Below are positions 47,258-59,879 of a stretch of DNA of 64,000 nt, in pieces. How positions within the stretch are numbered: position 1 is the stretch's first letter; each line of letters starts with the position of its first letter. A model generated the notes under the pieces. The model was not told the origin of the DNA, made no database searches, and saw nothing but the letters and a program-made list of their open reading frames with translations. Source of the stretch: Peronospora farinosa (lineage: Eukaryota; Oomycota; Peronosporomycetes; Peronosporales; Peronosporaceae); assembly GCA_947646735.1 (NCBI GenBank), contig CANTFK010000980.1:1-64000 (forward strand), read 5' to 3'. Both the position numbers and the translations under genes were made by a program.

Positions 47258-50200
47258 ATGGAAGATACGAATGCACCTCGCGTGGAGCTCGATGAGGCCG
47301 CTGTGAGGCCTCCGCGGTACGGTGTCCCAACTCCTGATAGTGGTATGATCTTCGCGAAAGGACCTGCTTCCTTCAGTCTTCCTTCAACTCGCGGAGAGTC
47401 AAGAGGATCAGCTTCCAACGATATGGACTCCAAATCGTCGTTTCTCATTGCTGCCGTGGCGGAGAACCGTGCACGGGAGATAGGTAACGTCTCAGCGTGT
47501 ATCGATGTAGGCTTTTTCTGACCGAGACACTTGAATGTGGCCAGGGATATGTGCAATCGACTTGATGTCGCCACACGAGCTACTACTGTGGACGGTCATC
47601 GACTCGCACTCTTACGTCGATACCATGTCGTTGCTTCAAGCCTATCAGGTGAGAGCATTGCATTGTGCAAACCTGTGTGCAAATCTTTTTTTCTGACAGA
47701 TATCTTATGTAGCCTGTGGAAATTCTCGTGGTTGAAACATCCAAGTCTCGCAAAATCAACGACGAGATCTCCAAGCGCTTTGCTGGATCAAACTGCCGAA
47801 TCGTACCGCTTGCGCGGAAGTATTTTGAGTAGGCTAAACGAAACTGGTATGCTGTCCATATTGATTTTTTACTAACGAGTTCGATTGTTTACAGTCAGAC
47901 AAAAGGAGCAGAAGATATCAAACGCGTGATGGCAAACAACGTCGATATCAATATTGGAAGGGCACGTTTGTTGGTTACTTTCGCCATCTATTCCTATTGA
48001 ATACTTTTCTACTAATATCGATCAAAACATTGTCAGAATTACGTTGCCATGGCGTCGGTGGCGTGTGTGATGAAATACATAGAGTACATACAGGGCATTT
48101 ACATCGCGGAGAAGACTCTAAAGGTTGTCACACTATTAGATCTGCTAAGTATCGATCAGATCATACGATGAAACTAAAAGCTGTGTTGTCCAGGTTGTGC
48201 TTAGTCCGTCAACACGCAAACTGCTCATGGACCAAGCAACAATTTCCGCTTTGGAGCTAGTCCAGGGTACTCGAGGAAGAAGCGACAGCCAGGTTTATTT
48301 TAGATCTCCAGTTTCCCAAGATGTTTTCGTATTAGCTACTCTCTCACGGTAAACATTGTGTTGTAAGTCTCTCTGCAAGATGCTGAACAACACGCAAACC
48401 ATGGCAGGGAATCGACTGTTAAGATCTACGGTACGTAAAATACTTCGAGTTGCGCTTCATTACTGGCATCTAACCGAGAAGCGTTTGCTGTTTTCAGATG
48501 CTGCAGCCAACATGCCATCTGAAAACGATGTATTGCACAGCGTTCTTTAAGTTTCCATTGTTACCTATCCTCACAGTTCGTGTGCTCCAGTCAGGCGCGC
48601 CACGAAGTTGTTGGAATTTTCCTTGATAACCCCGCGTGGTTTTTCGATGTTATGGAAGCGTTACGTGACTTCGTTGACTTAGATCGGCTACTGGTCTGAC
48701 CGATCCGCTTTTTTTTCATGAGATCGGTTTGCAATTTGTGACCTGTTGTGTGTTTCTTCTTCAAGGGCCAACTTGTTTTTGTTCCCAAAGTGATCACCCC
48801 TCGGGTATCCCGAATCGCTGTAGGCAGTGTCATTGCTCTTAAACACACGCTGGAATGCCTACCGAAACTAGTTTCGTGTCTGGAAACAACCTCAGTGAAG
48901 CTGGATTGCCCCTGCCCTCTTCTCGACTCAATTATACAAAGGTACGCTTGTGCACGATGAGCTGCCAATGCATCACGTTTTAACAAGCCTGTCAAGTTTG
49001 CGCGACGAGCAATTTACAGAGATCAAGGTAGATATTGAGCGAGTTGTAAACGACAGGTACCTTTCTCTGCCACCGCGCTTTTTGCTTTTGTCAATTTAAC
49101 TCACACCTTTCAAATAGGGTCAAAGTTTGCCGCTCAGCTGCACAGAAGCGCATACAAGAGTGTTTTGCTGTCCGAGCAGGCGTTGATGGCATGCTTGATG
49201 TGGCACGGCGAACCTATCTTGATACGATCGAGAAAATCCACGAGGTCATTCATACATACAAAGAGAATCTTGGGATTCCCATTCGGCTCACTTATACGTA
49301 AGCTACTTCACGTATGTTCTTATGCTTCATCCTGACGAAGTGACTTCTTTGATTTGGAAATGTCGGAAACTAGATCTCGAAGAGGATACCATTTGGCTGT
49401 TCCGATCAATACGAAAGACTTGCCTGCAAGTTTTATCGAGAGAGTGCCAATGAAAACCGGTGCTGTGATTTTGAAAGTATGTTTCATTATGATCCTGAAT
49501 CTGATCTTGGACTATGCTTGCCATAGTGATCTGCTGCTCCACCAAGCCACTGGCCTCTCTCAATGTGCGGCTCAATGAAGCGCTTACCGCAGTCTACAAG
49601 CTATCGAACGATGTCATTCAACAGCTCCTCGACAAGATTCGCCCTCGATCCTCTACTATGCACGCGATGGTTGAAAGTATCGCGCTGCTTGATATGCTTT
49701 TGAGGTACTTACTATCCACCATCTTTTCTTTGTAAAACGCGGAGATGGCACTAAGTATAATTACAGTTTTGTGAATGTCGTAGCCCTGTCGCCGCCAGAC
49801 CATCCATGTATAGCTACATTTATTGCCCATAGTTGATGCATTACTCACAAGCTGTGGGGTGTCTGATTTGTAGACACAAGGCCAACTATCACTGAACATG
49901 GCAACTTGATCATTAAAAAGGGCCGGCATCCGCTAGTTGAGCGTGTGCTAAAAGATAGGGCTTATATCCCTAGTGACACGGTAAGTGCTAGCAGGTGTGA
50001 TTATTTATCCTTTATCCCTGACGCTTTTTCATGAATAGTTTTTTGATCCGCTGAGCACCTTTCACAGTAAGCAACTCTTCATGAACGCTTCAGAAGACTA
50101 GCACAGTCTAACACGGTTGAAGTTATCACTGGCCCCAATTGCGCAGGAAAGTCGACGTATTTACGAGCAACAGCTCTGATCACAATACTGGCCCAGATGG

Positions 50201-50992
50201 GGTGCTATGTTCCAGCTTCTGATGCTGTTATTCCGATTCGAGATCGAATCTGTACACGATTTGGAACTTCGGACGATATGGAAGAAAATGCAAGCTCGTT
50301 TGCTGTCGAAATGACAGAGACGGCTTTCATCCTGGAATCATGTACGGCGAGGTCATTGGTACTCATTGATGAGCTAGGCCGAGGCACAGCCAACGACGAA
50401 GGTGCTGCGATCGCGTGGAGTATCGGCGAGGAGATGATTCATCGACGATCCTACACGTGCTTTGCAACCCATTATCATCAGCTTAATCGCCTCGCCCGTC
50501 TTTATCCTCGCTGTCGGTGTTACCACGTGGGCACTGAATCGCATACCGTGCGTTCATCAAGTTTTGCAGTTGGCTTAACTTACCCGTGCTTACTTTTGCT
50601 TCCGTTTTAGAATTCTGTGCATTTTCGCTATGTATTGAAAGATGGGCCGTTTCCATTGATTGGCATGTACGGCATCAAGACAGCAGCATTGAGCGGTTTG
50701 CCAACAGAAGTGATCCGTGAAGCAGAGGACATCTATGAGAAGCTGTGTAGTAAACGCGAGGCTGCGGAAAAGTCAGCTGATCAAGGCCCAACGACCAATG
50801 ATACCAGCATGATCAATAGAAATCTCCTCCACCATTTATACGCGCTTCGGTACGCAGACCTAGACTATGCAGGTATTGTCAGATACGACACGTATGTTGT
50901 TTGGTCAGAGTATCAGCTAACTCGCTCTGTTTTCAGGTCTTCGGCGCCAACTACAACATCTTAGAAAACGATTTTTAGCCCCAGTAGAGTAA
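47258..50992 (+). CDS. MSH4: MutS homolog 4, meiotic recombination protein
   Basis: Nineteen exons can be traced from 47258-47483 to 50937-50992; lengths close to 847 residues. Like other MSH4 proteins it lacks the N-terminal mismatch-recognition domain. Early text matches the connector domain (VAENRAREIG, ARKYFDQTKGAEDIKRVM), then lever and clamp regions (NYVAMASVACVMKYIEYIQG; ARRTYLDTIEKIHEV; YTSRRGYHLAVP). The ATPase has Walker A GPNCAGKSTYL, Walker B SLVLIDELGRGTA and the dimer-helix region FATHYHQLNRL. The usual P-loop is GPNMSGKST, so CA in place of MS is unusual. MSH4 pairs with MSH5 to stabilise Holliday junctions and promote crossovers. The join between exons near 49980-50094 is uncertain; donor 49995 was chosen because it keeps the frame. 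Confidence 0.92.
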
Positions 50993-51877
50993 GCATCGCT
51001 CTCGGTTTACTTCACACTCGTGAAAACACATGGTGGTGGTACAACCACAATGCCGCATCCCGTGAGTGATCTCAGCTCTTAGCTTCTTCATCTTTCACTT
51101 ACCCAGGCCTACCATTTCGCTACTGCCGTCTCCGATAGCGTACTTCTGTAAGATCTAAACATGATACAGCCAAGCCCACACGCATCAAGTTGAAAAAGCT
51201 TACCACTAGGAAAACGGTAGATGACTTAGCTTCTTTGTACTATACACACCATGATCGCCTCTGCCCCGCGACAGAAGTACATGCTGTAAGTAAAAAAAAA
51301 CGAAACTCATTCAGCGCAAAACCGTGTATCCACAACAGCATTTGGCAGCGTTTAGTCTTGTTTGAGTTGAAGCTCCACTAGAATCTACTTGCTGTTTTGT
51401 AGCCCCTGATCATGTCGTCCTTCTTTTCAAGTAATTGCTGCATCATTCAAGAATCGGTAACATCAAAGTTACAACATGGTTGATATGACTGACGTTATAA
51501 CAAGAAAAACCCGAGCAAGCAAATCTGCTAGCAGCAATAATCTTTACACATCCACCAAAAGCAGTTAATTGAATTGCTACATATGGCTACGGTTTCAATA
51601 GACATCGACGTGTGAGAAATTATAAAGCGTGGGACTTTCTCATCTCCGCTGAAAAGTCCTGGCAGCAGTCTCCTATCTCGTTTTGAACACATATCCAGCG
51701 CTTCGAAATCCCTAAAATTTGTCCATTTCACTGGTAGGTTCATTCTCAAACATTTAGTGGACAAATACCGCTATTCTGAACGAGCAAAAGGACGTCATTT
51801 ACGACACAAGCGCGTGACAGGTAACATGTAGGATATTATTGCTGATAGCGACCGTTGAAGTAGCGCTGGAATATGCG
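50993..51877. other. Convergent spacer between MSH4 and dynactin p62
   Basis: A possible small spliced reading frame on the plus strand is the only feature: after a TACAG acceptor near 51169 the text KPTRIKLKKLTTRKTVDDLA continues to a donor at about 51287. A first exon in matching phase with an ATG was not found. The remainder is AT-rich with no feature I can support. Confidence 0.3.
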
Positions 51878-53527
51878 TTATTGCGAGATCGGAGCCGTAA
51901 TCACAATCGGGACGCTCAGAAGTGAGTTTTCAATAACCTCATTGGCATCTTCATCGAACTTTTCCGTGTCCATGATAAATCGCGCTGAAACAGTCGACTT
52001 TGGAGACGCAGCAGCAAGATGAACGGCAAGCTGTAATCATACGGTGCAGTGTTATGTCAAGATGCAGCACATCGAATCACATCACATTCACGATACCGAC
52101 TTACAGGAAGTTTGATCTTGATCAGATTACGAGTAGCTTGAAGCAACATTGCATTATGGTGGTCACCGTTAGCACCAAATGACGATTCATCATCGACAAA
52201 AGCATCCGCAAGGTCAGGGTCTTCATACGGTCCAACGATAATCGGAGTCAAATCTTGCAGCACCACCTGTCAAAGAACAACCGTTAGTTCTGGTATCAAC
52301 GGATACAAAGGTGTCATGTGTGCAACGTACCTGTCCGTTCTCAGACAGATCTTCATCAACCTCAGGCGGAGGGGCGGAACGGAATGTAATGCGAATGGCG
52401 TCGTCTAGTGGGTTTTCCACAAGCAACACACATTCAATGCTACCACCAGCATTGCGGTAAGGCAGCTGCTGGAATGTAACTACGGGCACGTACTGTGCGG
52501 CTAAATTGGCCTTTTTAAACCAAGATGCGGAAATAGGAAGTGAGCTATCTCCGCTCATTGGACTGATCTGAGGCTTTACAAGGATGCCAGCTGTGCCACG
52601 TTGAATAGAATCAACACACCGCCATGTGCGCTTTACTCGCAGCAGTGGCCGAGATGGAAAAAGATTGTCTACTTCGCGCGACTGATCCAACGGATTTAGT
52701 AGTCGCTGATGCAACGTCGACACTTGACCCATGTCACGCTTCTGCGCGAGATTCTCTAGCATCTCACGAGTCTTCTCTGGCGTTTCTTTCTTCCATGACA
52801 TTCCATGAGTCTTCAATGCTGCAAGTTGCTTCGTCAGCTCTGGCCACTGATGTTCACGTCGCTGCTCCAACAGCCACTGCTCCTTTTCCTGTACTTTTGC
52901 AATTGCCTGGTCATACTTCCATCCTCCCATCTCCTCCATTCTCTGCAGTCTAAACTTCTTCATCTGGTGCTCACGTTGCAGCTCCTTCATCGAATCTGCC
53001 AACAACTCGAGCGAACTACTGTTACCAAAAACAGCTTCAGAGCTCGACGACAGAGCTGCTGTCGTCCCGTCGTTCGACAAGGAGCTTGAGATAATTGAGT
53101 AGTACGAGTGTAGTGTCTGAAAAACGTCTTCTTGGACCATCTGTCGCTCCCGCGTGATGACCGTCATAATGAGAGCGTCCGGATCGTCATCCACTAGCTC
53201 CAGCTTCAGCGAGTCCCAGCGACAGTGTGCACACAGCAAGAAGAAGCGCTGTTTGCTCTCGTGAAAGGCCGTCGACAGCGTATTCTCACACTCGGGGCAG
53301 CTGAAGCATCGGCTCGAGCGATTCTGGTACATGCTCGCCTCCTTGGACGGCAAATTCACCGCCAGATTCCTACAGTAATACGACTCAAACTCCTCAACAC
53401 TGCAGCCTGGAGCACGACACACAAGCTTTTCACATGTTTCACTGAAGAAAAGGGAGCTTACAGGCGCCAGGTGTCCGCATTTGCACGCGTACCGTACACA
53501 CACATCTTCCACGCTCTCACTTGGCAT
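51878..53527 (-). CDS. DCTN4: Dynactin subunit 4 (p62)
   Basis: Three exons: 52331-53527, 52105-52266, 51878-52030, closing to 503 residues. The start MPSESVEDVCVRYACKCG was chosen because the upstream in-frame stretch has no conserved text and would run into the MAD1 gene. The first ~150 residues carry many Cys pairs of zinc-binding type (CKCGHLAP, CRAPGC, CSVEEFESYYCRNL, CFSCPECENTLS, CAHCRW), followed by coiled-coil text (MKELQREHQMKKFRLQRM) and a beta-rich C-terminal half. p62 belongs to the pointed-end complex of dynactin, the adaptor of cytoplasmic dynein. The gene is divergent from MAD1 with 88 bp between start codons. Confidence 0.9.
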
Positions 53528-53615
53528 TATTGGTACAATACTTGCAAGATGTTTGATTAGGTTGCGTGAATGTCGCGTTAACGAACCTACTAAAAAAGTC
53601 CATTTAAAGGGAGCG
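53528..53615. promoter_or_regulatory. 88-bp divergent promoter of dynactin p62 and MAD1
   Basis: Start codons of both genes face away from each other with 88 bp between them. The stretch is AT-rich with no obvious TATA box. Shared regulation is possible but inferred only from the spacing. Confidence 0.5.
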
Positions 53616-56581
53616 ATGACCGATGGGAAGCGGAAGACGCTGTCTTCGTCGTTCCTGTGCTCGCCAATTCCTAAGGACCCGTCGCAAATCTTCTTTGTAG
53701 AAGAAAGCAGCTCATTACAGGTCTGTTTCATGCTGAAAAAGCAGTCTCAATTGCTTGATAAATCGTTTAACACGTCCGACAATCTTTTGTCGCTTTGCAT
53801 CCAAAACTTGTGCAGTCCAAAGGCGGATCCAGTGACAATTTTCTGGACGACATGAACACGCCATCAAAGACCAACAGCAGTTTCTCACTTGAGTATGTTC
53901 GGCATCTTCAGGAACGTGTACGAGAGCTCGAGAAGGAACAGAGAGAAGGTATGACGGCTAGGAGACGAGAAATGGAATATGAAGCATCGTGAACTGACTA
54001 AGGACGATATGTTGCAATTAATCAGTGAAACAGACGGAAGTGAGTGATAGCGCGAGGAAGAAAAAGCGCCAGCGACTCGAAATTGAGAGCATTGCAGTGT
54101 CCAAGGTGAGAAAGCAGCAGCTACTGAGTGGTCGAGCGTAATGCTTCATATGGGTGTTTTGTGTATGGATCAATAGAACAATGAGCTGAAGCAAGAAGTA
54201 GAAATGCTGAGGATTCAGATGGAGACGAAGTCGCAGCGACATCAGATTGAGCTGAAGGAACGGGACTTACATCTGGATCAATTGCGACGTCAATTGAAGT
54301 ATGCTGTGACGGAAGAGGAGGAGACAATGAAGGAGCTCAAGGCTATCACAAATGAACATTCGGCTGAGAAGTTGCAGCTGGAGAAGAGAGTGGTTGAATT
54401 GGAAGCGCAACTAAGACTTGTCGAAGGAAAGCTCAATGAATGGAAGGAAAAAGCTTTGGAAACGACTAGCCAGCTCCGTACGCAAACGAGGCAGTCAGCA
54501 ATGAAGGTGAGCGAGAAGAAAGAGCTGAGCGTTGAGCTGCTGGTAGCAACGGTGGCTGATTTTGTGTTTGTTTATGTCAGATCGAGATTCTGCAAGATGA
54601 GCTGGAGGCAGCTAATGACTCATCGTCGACGTCCTCTCAGGTTAGTGCCAGCCAATTCCCTCTATTGCTCTGCTTGCCAGGTATTTATTCGTTTCATGTT
54701 CCTCAGAGCGAGGATAACATTCTTGAATCAAAGATTCGTTTACTAGAATCCCAGCTCAGGCAAAAAAGCATAGAGGCTGCACATAATGCTTCTAATTTGC
54801 TTGGCGCTCAAGAGACACTGGAAAATGCACGTGAAGTTCGCGAGTTAAATGAGCAGATCATGCAGCTACAATCGACAGAACGCAAACTGAAGACTGAGGT
54901 GCGTACGATCTGTTGCTGATCTCACAAAGAGCGGGCTACTAATGCATTGTGTCTGCTACAGTTGGTGGACATGATTGAGGCATCCCGATCATCTTCTGTG
55001 TTGCAGGAAAAACTATACCAGATGAACCAAAAGCTTCAGCAAAGTGAAAAAAGGAACGCGCAGTCACTTAAGCGCATCGTACGTTGACTAGACGAGTGCA
55101 ACTTATATGCTTACGTTCTGGTGCGGGTGATGACTGGGTTTTGGTTCAACAGGAGAATGCAATGCTCGTGGAGGACATGCATAAGGAATTTTATGACTAC
55201 TTTGAGCGGATTGTAAAGGAAGCTAAGAGTAAGCAAGGTTGTTTCTTTTGTTCGTTCATGACATGATGATAACATGTTACATCTTACCTTTTGCAGTTGG
55301 AGTGTCACTGGAAGATCTGAAGACTCGACCATCAGCAGCGATCATTGAGTTGTATAAAGCGCGCCAGAATGCTTTTGAAATCTTATTTGAACAAAAGGGT
55401 AACGTGGAAATTCAACTCCGGCGGTTCGAGAAGCAGTGTGAAAAGCTTCATAGCGATCTCATCACGTCCGGAAACAATTGCGCAAAACTTGAAATGCAAT
55501 TAGCTGAGGTCCAGGAGAAGATGAACGGTTACAATGATGTCGCAACACATTTGCGCAAGACCAATACAGAGCTGATAGAGATCCTTGAAACGTATGGCAA
55601 GGATCTTGACGACGAAGCTGCAAACGAAATTTCATCGAAGCGCGTTGGTCTGCTGGAATCCTCGCTAAAGCAGTCACAACAGCTGATCGCGTGCATGGAA
55701 CTCACCCAGAAATCCATGGCAACACCTGCTGCCGTTAAAAAGTACGAAGGACGGATCGAGCGATTGGAGAAGGCACTGGCTGATGCAAAGCAAGAGAATG
55801 TGAGTCAGACAAAGCATCTTGAAAAGGCAGAAATGGAGCTCGCAATTTTTGAGAAGCGGCTAGGCAGAGGCGAATTCAATGTCGAGACGACAAAAATCGT
55901 GCATTTGGCTGTAAATCCGACACGCGAGCTGCTCAAAAGTAAGGCAAAGTCGGACGACATTGAAAACTTGCGCCAGGAAAACGAGGCATTGCGCGCACGA
56001 CTGAACATGCTCACAGATGGTGAAGATACCAAGGTAACCGCATCAGCACATGCTGCGTTGTGTGTATTGCTGTTCTAAATTGATGTCGGTATGAATTCTT
56101 GCTCATGCAGTCTACGAGTGTCCGTATTGAGGACAACCTTACGACAACAACTTCGTATGATACGGTGGAGGGTCTCAAGAAGCTTAATCAGCGCCTGAAG
56201 CAGGTGCCATAGCTCACTAATTTGTTGCAGTAACATGTCTAGTCTTCTAACGTTGTTGGATGTCAACATATGCAGGTGTTCGGAGACCAAATACGACAAT
56301 ACCGAGAGGCCGTGTATTTGCTGACGGGTTACAAGGTGGACCTTAAAAAGAGCGATGGCAAAGAGCTACTGCGTTTGCGTTCCGTTTACGCCGAGCATGA
56401 CGACGACGAGCTCTTGGTTTGCATGGAAGCCAATGGGTCGTTGGAGTTGCTAGAGAGCGAGTTTTGCTCCCAGATCAACCAGCGTGTCTTTGCCTACCTG
56501 ACGACATGTCGTTCATTTCCAGCGTTCTTGTCCACACTCACGCTCCATTTGTTTGAGAAGCAGACATTCCAGGGAAATTAA
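53616..56581 (+). CDS. MAD1L1: Spindle assembly checkpoint protein MAD1
   Basis: Eleven exons: 53616-53720, 53816-53948, 54026-54105, 54177-54506, 54581-54640, 54707-54898, 54962-55078, 55153-55228, 55297-56033, 56111-56203, 56276-56581; they close to 742 residues (human MAD1 has 718). Nearly all of it is coiled coil (LQERVRELEKEQREG, LEKRVVELEAQLRLVEGKL). The C-terminal ~110 residues are diagnostic: LNQRLKQVFGDQIRQYREAV, YLLTGYKVDL, LRSVYAEHDDDELL, LLESEFC and FPAFLSTLTLHLFEKQTF match the RWD-like MAD1 C-terminal domain. MAD1 recruits and converts MAD2 at unattached kinetochores. The dynactin subunit gene lies divergently next to it; in animals dynein/dynactin strips MAD1-MAD2 from kinetochores. 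Confidence 0.93.
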
Positions 56582-56764
56582 CAGTCAAATATTGCCTAAA
56601 GAACTCAATAAACGCATCCATCGATTGTGGTAAGACCAAGTGACGTCGTAAACACGGGATTGGATGTCCGAGTGTGTCTGTCGCATATCACTAAAACTGC
56701 GTTAAAGTTCGCCTCATAATTAAATTTGCTTGTTCCTGTATCAATCAACCTGACAATTTTTCAA

Positions 56765-58618
56765 ATGCTGAGTCTCATTCATAATAAACAGCCTCAATCT
56801 ATACGTCTCCTGACGCAGTTGACACGATGTCGCATGTTCTCGTCTCCTTGTCGTCTTACGCAGTATCCGTTCTTAGAGGAACTGGGCCTCATGGAGGAGA
56901 ATCACGGTGTGTACAATGGCGAGTGGTTTGGTAGCGGCGATGTGTTTACCTCTGTGAGTCCCGTGAACGGCCAATCCATTGCTAGTGTCCGCTCTGGCAA
57001 TAAGGCCGACTATCAAAAGGTGGTGTCCGCCATGGACGACGCCAAGCCTGAGTGGTGCAGTCTGCCGGCTCCACAGCGCGGAGAAATTGTCCGTCAGATC
57101 GGACAAGAGCTGCGCAACAAGCGTGATGCTTTAGGCAAGCTTATTGCACTGGAAATGGGCAAGATTTATGTCGAAGTGAGTGGATATTTTTTGTTTGTAG
57201 CTGTTTACTTGTTGTTGCTGATGGGGTTTCTATGTTTATGTGCTTTTGCTGCTATTTTCTTAGGGTGTTGGTGAAGTGCAAGAAGCAATTGACATTTGTG
57301 ACTTTGCTGTGGGACTCAGTCGTACGCTAAACGGGTCAGTGATTCCATCCGAGCGTCCAGGACATTTCATGATGGAGCGTTACAATCCACTCAAGGGCCA
57401 CGTCGGTATCATCACGGCTTTTAACTTTCCCTGCGCAGTGTTGTTCTGGAACGCGGCGCTGAGTCTCGTGTGCGGCAACACGCAGATTTGGAAGCCGTCT
57501 GAGTCATTGTCACTGACGTCGGTAGCGTGCACCAAGATCATTGCGGATGTACTGGAACGCAACGGCCACTCGGGTGCCATTGCCTCGTTGATCTGTGGCA
57601 ACGGCGCCGAAGTGGGCGAGGCGCTACTGCACGACAGGAGTATGGAGCTCATCTCATTCACGGGTTCCACGGAAGTGGGCCGTCACGTAAACAAAGTGGT
57701 GTCATCTCGCTTTGGCAAGACAATCCTCGAATTGGGCGGCAATAATGCAATGATCGTGGACAAGGACGCGGATTTGGAGATGGCGCTGCGTGCGACGCTG
57801 TTCTCTGCAGTGGGAACAGCGGGCCAGCGGTGCACGTCGCTCCGTCGTCTCTTCCTCCATGAAGACATCCATGATGAGTTCCTTCAGCGTCTAGTGTCTG
57901 CATACCAGAACATAAAAATTGGCGATCCATTGGTGGACGGCATTCTATGCGGTCCACTCCACAACACGCAGGCAGTGGAGAAATATCTGGATGGAATTGA
58001 TTCTATCAAGAAACAAGGGGGCAAGGTATGTCTTCTTGTATTACAAAGGAGGCAGCGTTCAATGGTGTGCTTACAATCTTTTTACTACATGTGTGCAGAT
58101 TCTCACTGGTGGTAAGAAGATCAAAGGTGATGGCAACTTCGTAGAGCCGACCATCGTTTCGATCGCCGACGATGCTGAGATTCTCCAGGTACATTTGTAT
58201 CCTGATTTCTAAAGTCATCGATTGTGCATTACTGACTTTTTTGACGCATCGTTTGCGTGCTTCGTACCATCAGAAAGAAATCTTTGCGCCAATCTTGTAC
58301 GCACTGAAGTTTAAGACGCTGGACGAGGCAATTGAGAAGAACAACGCCGTCCCGCAAGGTTTGTCGTCGTCTCTATTTACGAAGAATCAGTCGGCCATTT
58401 TCAAATGGACAGGTCCATTGGGATCAGACTGTGGCATTGTCAATATCAACATCGGACCCAGTGGTGCTGAAATTGGTGGAGCTTTTGGCGGCGAAAAAGA
58501 AACTGGCGGTGGTCGTGAATCGGGCAGCGACGCGTGGAAGCAATACATGCGTCGATCAACGTGCACCATTAATTACAGCAAGGAGCTGCCACTTGCTCAG
58601 GGAATCGACTTTAACTAA
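56765..58618 (+). CDS. ALDH7A1: ALDH7A1-type aldehyde dehydrogenase (antiquitin)
   Basis: Four exons: 56765-57175, 57264-58025, 58099-58188, 58274-58618, closing to 535 residues. Residues 1-30 are basic and free of acidic residues ([19 protein letters not shown]), a plausible mitochondrial targeting peptide; a second Met at 24 would give a cytosolic form. The body has the NAD-binding FTGSTEVGR, general base Glu293 in LELGGNN and nucleophile Cys327 in [18 protein letters not shown] near the start and [21 protein letters not shown] text near the end ([18 protein letters not shown]) identify the ALDH7 branch. The enzyme oxidises alpha-aminoadipic semialdehyde in lysine breakdown and detoxifies aldehydes. 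Confidence 0.93.
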
Positions 58619-58898
58619 AGAATTGGAGACTATCGACTACAGCTTCGTTGTGAACACATTACTGTAACAACGCATAATTTCTTCCAAGGCGTTTGTTTCG
58701 AATAAAAAAATAAAAAATTATGTTTTTTTGCAGCTGAAATAACTTTCAAACTAAAAAACCTTAGCTGAAATTAATTTCTTACAGCATGTAAGATATTTAA
58801 TACTGATTTAACCTATAGAAATAAAACGAAAACTTGCGTCACATTCTTGAATTTACCATCAAGCAACACTTCCATCGACCTTTTTACCGCAAGTTACT

Positions 58899-59654
58899 AT
58901 GAGCTGCTGCCCCGTGACTGCTGAGCCTGCCCGTAGCCCTTCCGACCATACAGGCGTGATGAAGAAGGCTGGTAATACAAACATCTACGTGACAGGCCCT
59001 GCGTCCGCCAAGGCTGGCGTCATTGCGTACCCAGATATCTACGGCCTCGACAGTGGACGCACCAAGGCCGACGCTGATACGCTGGGCAAACTCGGCTACG
59101 CTGTTGTGGTTGTAGACACTGCTGACGGTGAATATGTCGAGAACACGGATGGACTTGCCGACTGGTTGAAGAAATACACGTTCGCCGAGCACTTGGGGCC
59201 GCGTATTCAGGACGCCATCAATTACCTCAAGACTGAGGTGGGTGCCGAACGCCTTATCAGCTACGGTATGTGCTGGGGCGCATGGGTCGGTGCCACGCAA
59301 ACTGCACAGACTGACCCAGTTGTACTGGGCCACGTGTCATTTCATCCCTCGTGGAAGGTCGAGAATGTTCTCAACGGTGACGGTGCTGTCGACAAACTGG
59401 CCGAGAGGATTAAGGTCCCGCAGCTGCTCCTAGTTGCCGGTGACGACCCAGACTTTATGAAACCTGATGGCAGCGTGCACAAGATCCTCAAGTCTCGTGC
59501 AGACATTGGCTCCAAGTCCGACGTGCTGTTATTCGCCGACCAGAACCATGGTTGGGTTCACCGTGGAGACCTTGACAATGCTGCGACGAAGACAGCTGTG
59601 ATGAAGGCTTGGCACGCCGCCGTCAAGTTCATCCAGACCAACTGCCCGGTCTAA
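58899..59654 (+). CDS. Dienelactone hydrolase family protein
   Basis: An intronless 251-residue alpha/beta hydrolase. The nucleophile is Cys125 in YGMCWGAW, with Asp182/183 (AGDDPDF) and His217 (QNHGWVHRGD) completing the triad typical of the dienelactone hydrolase family. PDIYGLD near residue 45 and VVVDTADG near 71 are other family marks. No signal peptide is evident, so it is probably cytosolic. Substrates in eukaryotic members are largely unknown. CACATTCTTGAATTT about 55 bp before the ATG is initiator-like. The following gene lies 225 bp downstream on the same strand. Confidence 0.9.
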   Translation: MSCCPVTAEPARSPSDHTGVMKKAGNTNIYVTGPASAKAGVIAYPDIYGLDSGRTKADADTLGKLGYAVVVVDTADGEYVENTDGLADWLKKYTFAEHLGPRIQDAINYLKTEVGAERLISYGMCWGAWVGATQTAQTDPVVLGHVSFHPSWKVENVLNGDGAVDKLAERIKVPQLLLVAGDDPDFMKPDGSVHKILKSRADIGSKSDVLLFADQNHGWVHRGDLDNAATKTAVMKAWHAAVKFIQTNCPV

Positions 59655-59879
59655 AGCGTCAATCATCACTCTTGGGGTCTTTGTGCTCAGATTGGAAGCT
59701 GCTACATACGTACAACATACAAATCGCTGAAGAATCCGAGAAAGGTACCACATGCACGTACCCAGATTGTGTTTTGTGTACGACTAATTTTCAACAATCT
59801 CATTCGTACAGAAATAGCAGCACGTTTTCGTCCAATGTCCTTTTGTGTACGTTCAGATTTGTGATATCTCACCGTGTCG

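Noticed and set aside
48591..48995. Minus-strand 134-codon ORF
   Set aside because: Antisense to MSH4 exons that close in phase with conserved text.
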